From NCBI GenBank assembly GCA_041649615.1, contig JBAZMT010000051.1:1-5734 (forward strand): a stretch of DNA of 5,734 nt. The letters are read 5' to 3'. This document shows positions 5,389 to 5,734 of the stretch, piece after piece. Both the position numbers and the translations under genes were made by a program. Every line of letters begins with the position of its first letter. The first letter of the stretch is position 1. The DNA comes from JALOAR01 sp041649615 (GTDB lineage: Bacteria; Patescibacteriota; Minisyncoccia; UBA6257; Colwellbacteraceae). The notes below the pieces were generated by a model. The model saw only the letters and a list, made by a program, of their open reading frames with translations. It did no database searches and had not been told where the DNA came from.

Positions 5389-5652
5389 CTACTCGCTCAG
5401 CGTCAGTGACCCGGATTCGGCCATCGGCCAGTACATGGCGAGCAGCCGCTTGGCCTCCTGCGCCGATTTTGCATCGACGAAGCTCAGGATCGGAGAGTTG
5501 TTGAGGTATAGCGTCCTGGCTCCATTGCCGGCGAGTCTCGGCACGCGGTCCAGGACGAACCCGGCGGAACGCAACCGATCAAGCAGTCTCGACTTGCATT
5601 TGGGGCAAAGGTCTCTTCCCTCGCAATCACTGCAATGTGTGCTCATGCTCAT
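5389..5652 (-). CDS. 87-aa zinc-ribbon hypothetical protein
   Basis: The protein carries an N-terminal treble-clef or zinc-ribbon-like knot, C7-x2-C10-x5-C16-x2-C19, followed by a basic helix (KSRLLDRLRSAGF) and a mixed alpha/beta region (TLYLNNSPILSFVD, then SAQEAKRLLAMYW). The four cysteines probably bind one zinc ion; small phage proteins of this kind often contact nucleic acid or host proteins, but no specific family was recognised. ATG at 5652 is chosen because it overlaps the stop of the upstream gene as TGATG and has AGGGGG seven bases upstream. GTG at 5655 or ATG at 5646 would change the N-terminus by only one or two residues. A 40-nt gap with a hairpin separates it from the next gene. 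Confidence 0.75.
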   Translation of the reverse strand: MSMSTHCSDCEGRDLCPKCKSRLLDRLRSAGFVLDRVPRLAGNGARTLYLNNSPILSFVDAKSAQEAKRLLAMYWPMAESGSLTLSE

Positions 5653-5734
5653 CACTCGTCCCCCTTCAGCGTGATGCCAGCCTTAGCATCGTCGATGTCG
5701 CCGCAGACCCACATGAGAGCCTTCAAAAACTCGG
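5652..5734 (-). CDS. 3' end of an unidentified gene (partial, runs off the window)
   Basis: An open frame enters from the right edge of the window and ends at TGA (5652-5654) after 26 visible residues (EFLKALMWVCGDID, then DAKAGITLKGDE). Its stop overlaps the ATG of the zinc-ribbon gene by one base, which supports a real, translationally coupled gene in the same operon. Too little is visible to name it. Confidence 0.6.
   Translation of the reverse strand, partial: EFLKALMWVCGDIDDAKAGITLKGDE

Overview
The window looks like part of a bacteriophage or prophage early (recombination) region from a fairly GC-rich bacterium. The genes are short and tightly packed, most are preceded by Shine-Dalgarno sites, and they encode a Cas4-like nuclease, a probable single-strand-annealing protein, a small zinc-ribbon protein, a micro membrane protein and a small ATPase. 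The host cannot be named from the sequence. No rRNA, tRNA, CRISPR array, or structural or packaging gene is visible.

Layout. Positions 1 to about 1206 (+ strand) hold the right part of an IS200/IS605-type element. It carries an intact tnpB (12-1196) whose stop codon lies at the loop of a strong right-end hairpin (1184-1203). An omega-RNA probably overlaps the 3' end of the gene. The left end, and any tnpA, lie outside the window.

Positions 5734 down to 1208 (- strand) read as one operon of at least eight genes. In transcription order these are: the 3' end of an unknown gene (5652-5734), a CxxC-x5-CxxC zinc-ribbon protein (5389-5652), a 228-aa unknown protein ending in DDDF (4662-5348), a probable annealing protein with a Pro/Ala/Glu-rich acidic tail (3599-4645), a possible 23-codon micro-ORF (3528-3599), a Cas4/DUF2800-like PD-(D/E)XK nuclease with four cluster-type cysteines (2274-3524), a 118-aa helical unknown (1925-2281), a 40-aa single-pass membrane protein (1800-1922) and a small ABC/AAA-type ATPase (1208-1798). 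Gaps range from overlaps to 74 nt, and several junctions look translationally coupled.

How they work together (inference): the annealing protein and the Cas4-like nuclease form a phage recombination pair of the Red/RecET kind. The DDDF protein may add a single-strand-DNA-related partner with an SSB-like tip. The membrane peptide and ATPase are coupled to each other at the operon end, and their job is unknown. The TnpB element sits tail-to-tail against the ATPase gene, so the expected guide of its RNA would be the 3' end of that phage gene.
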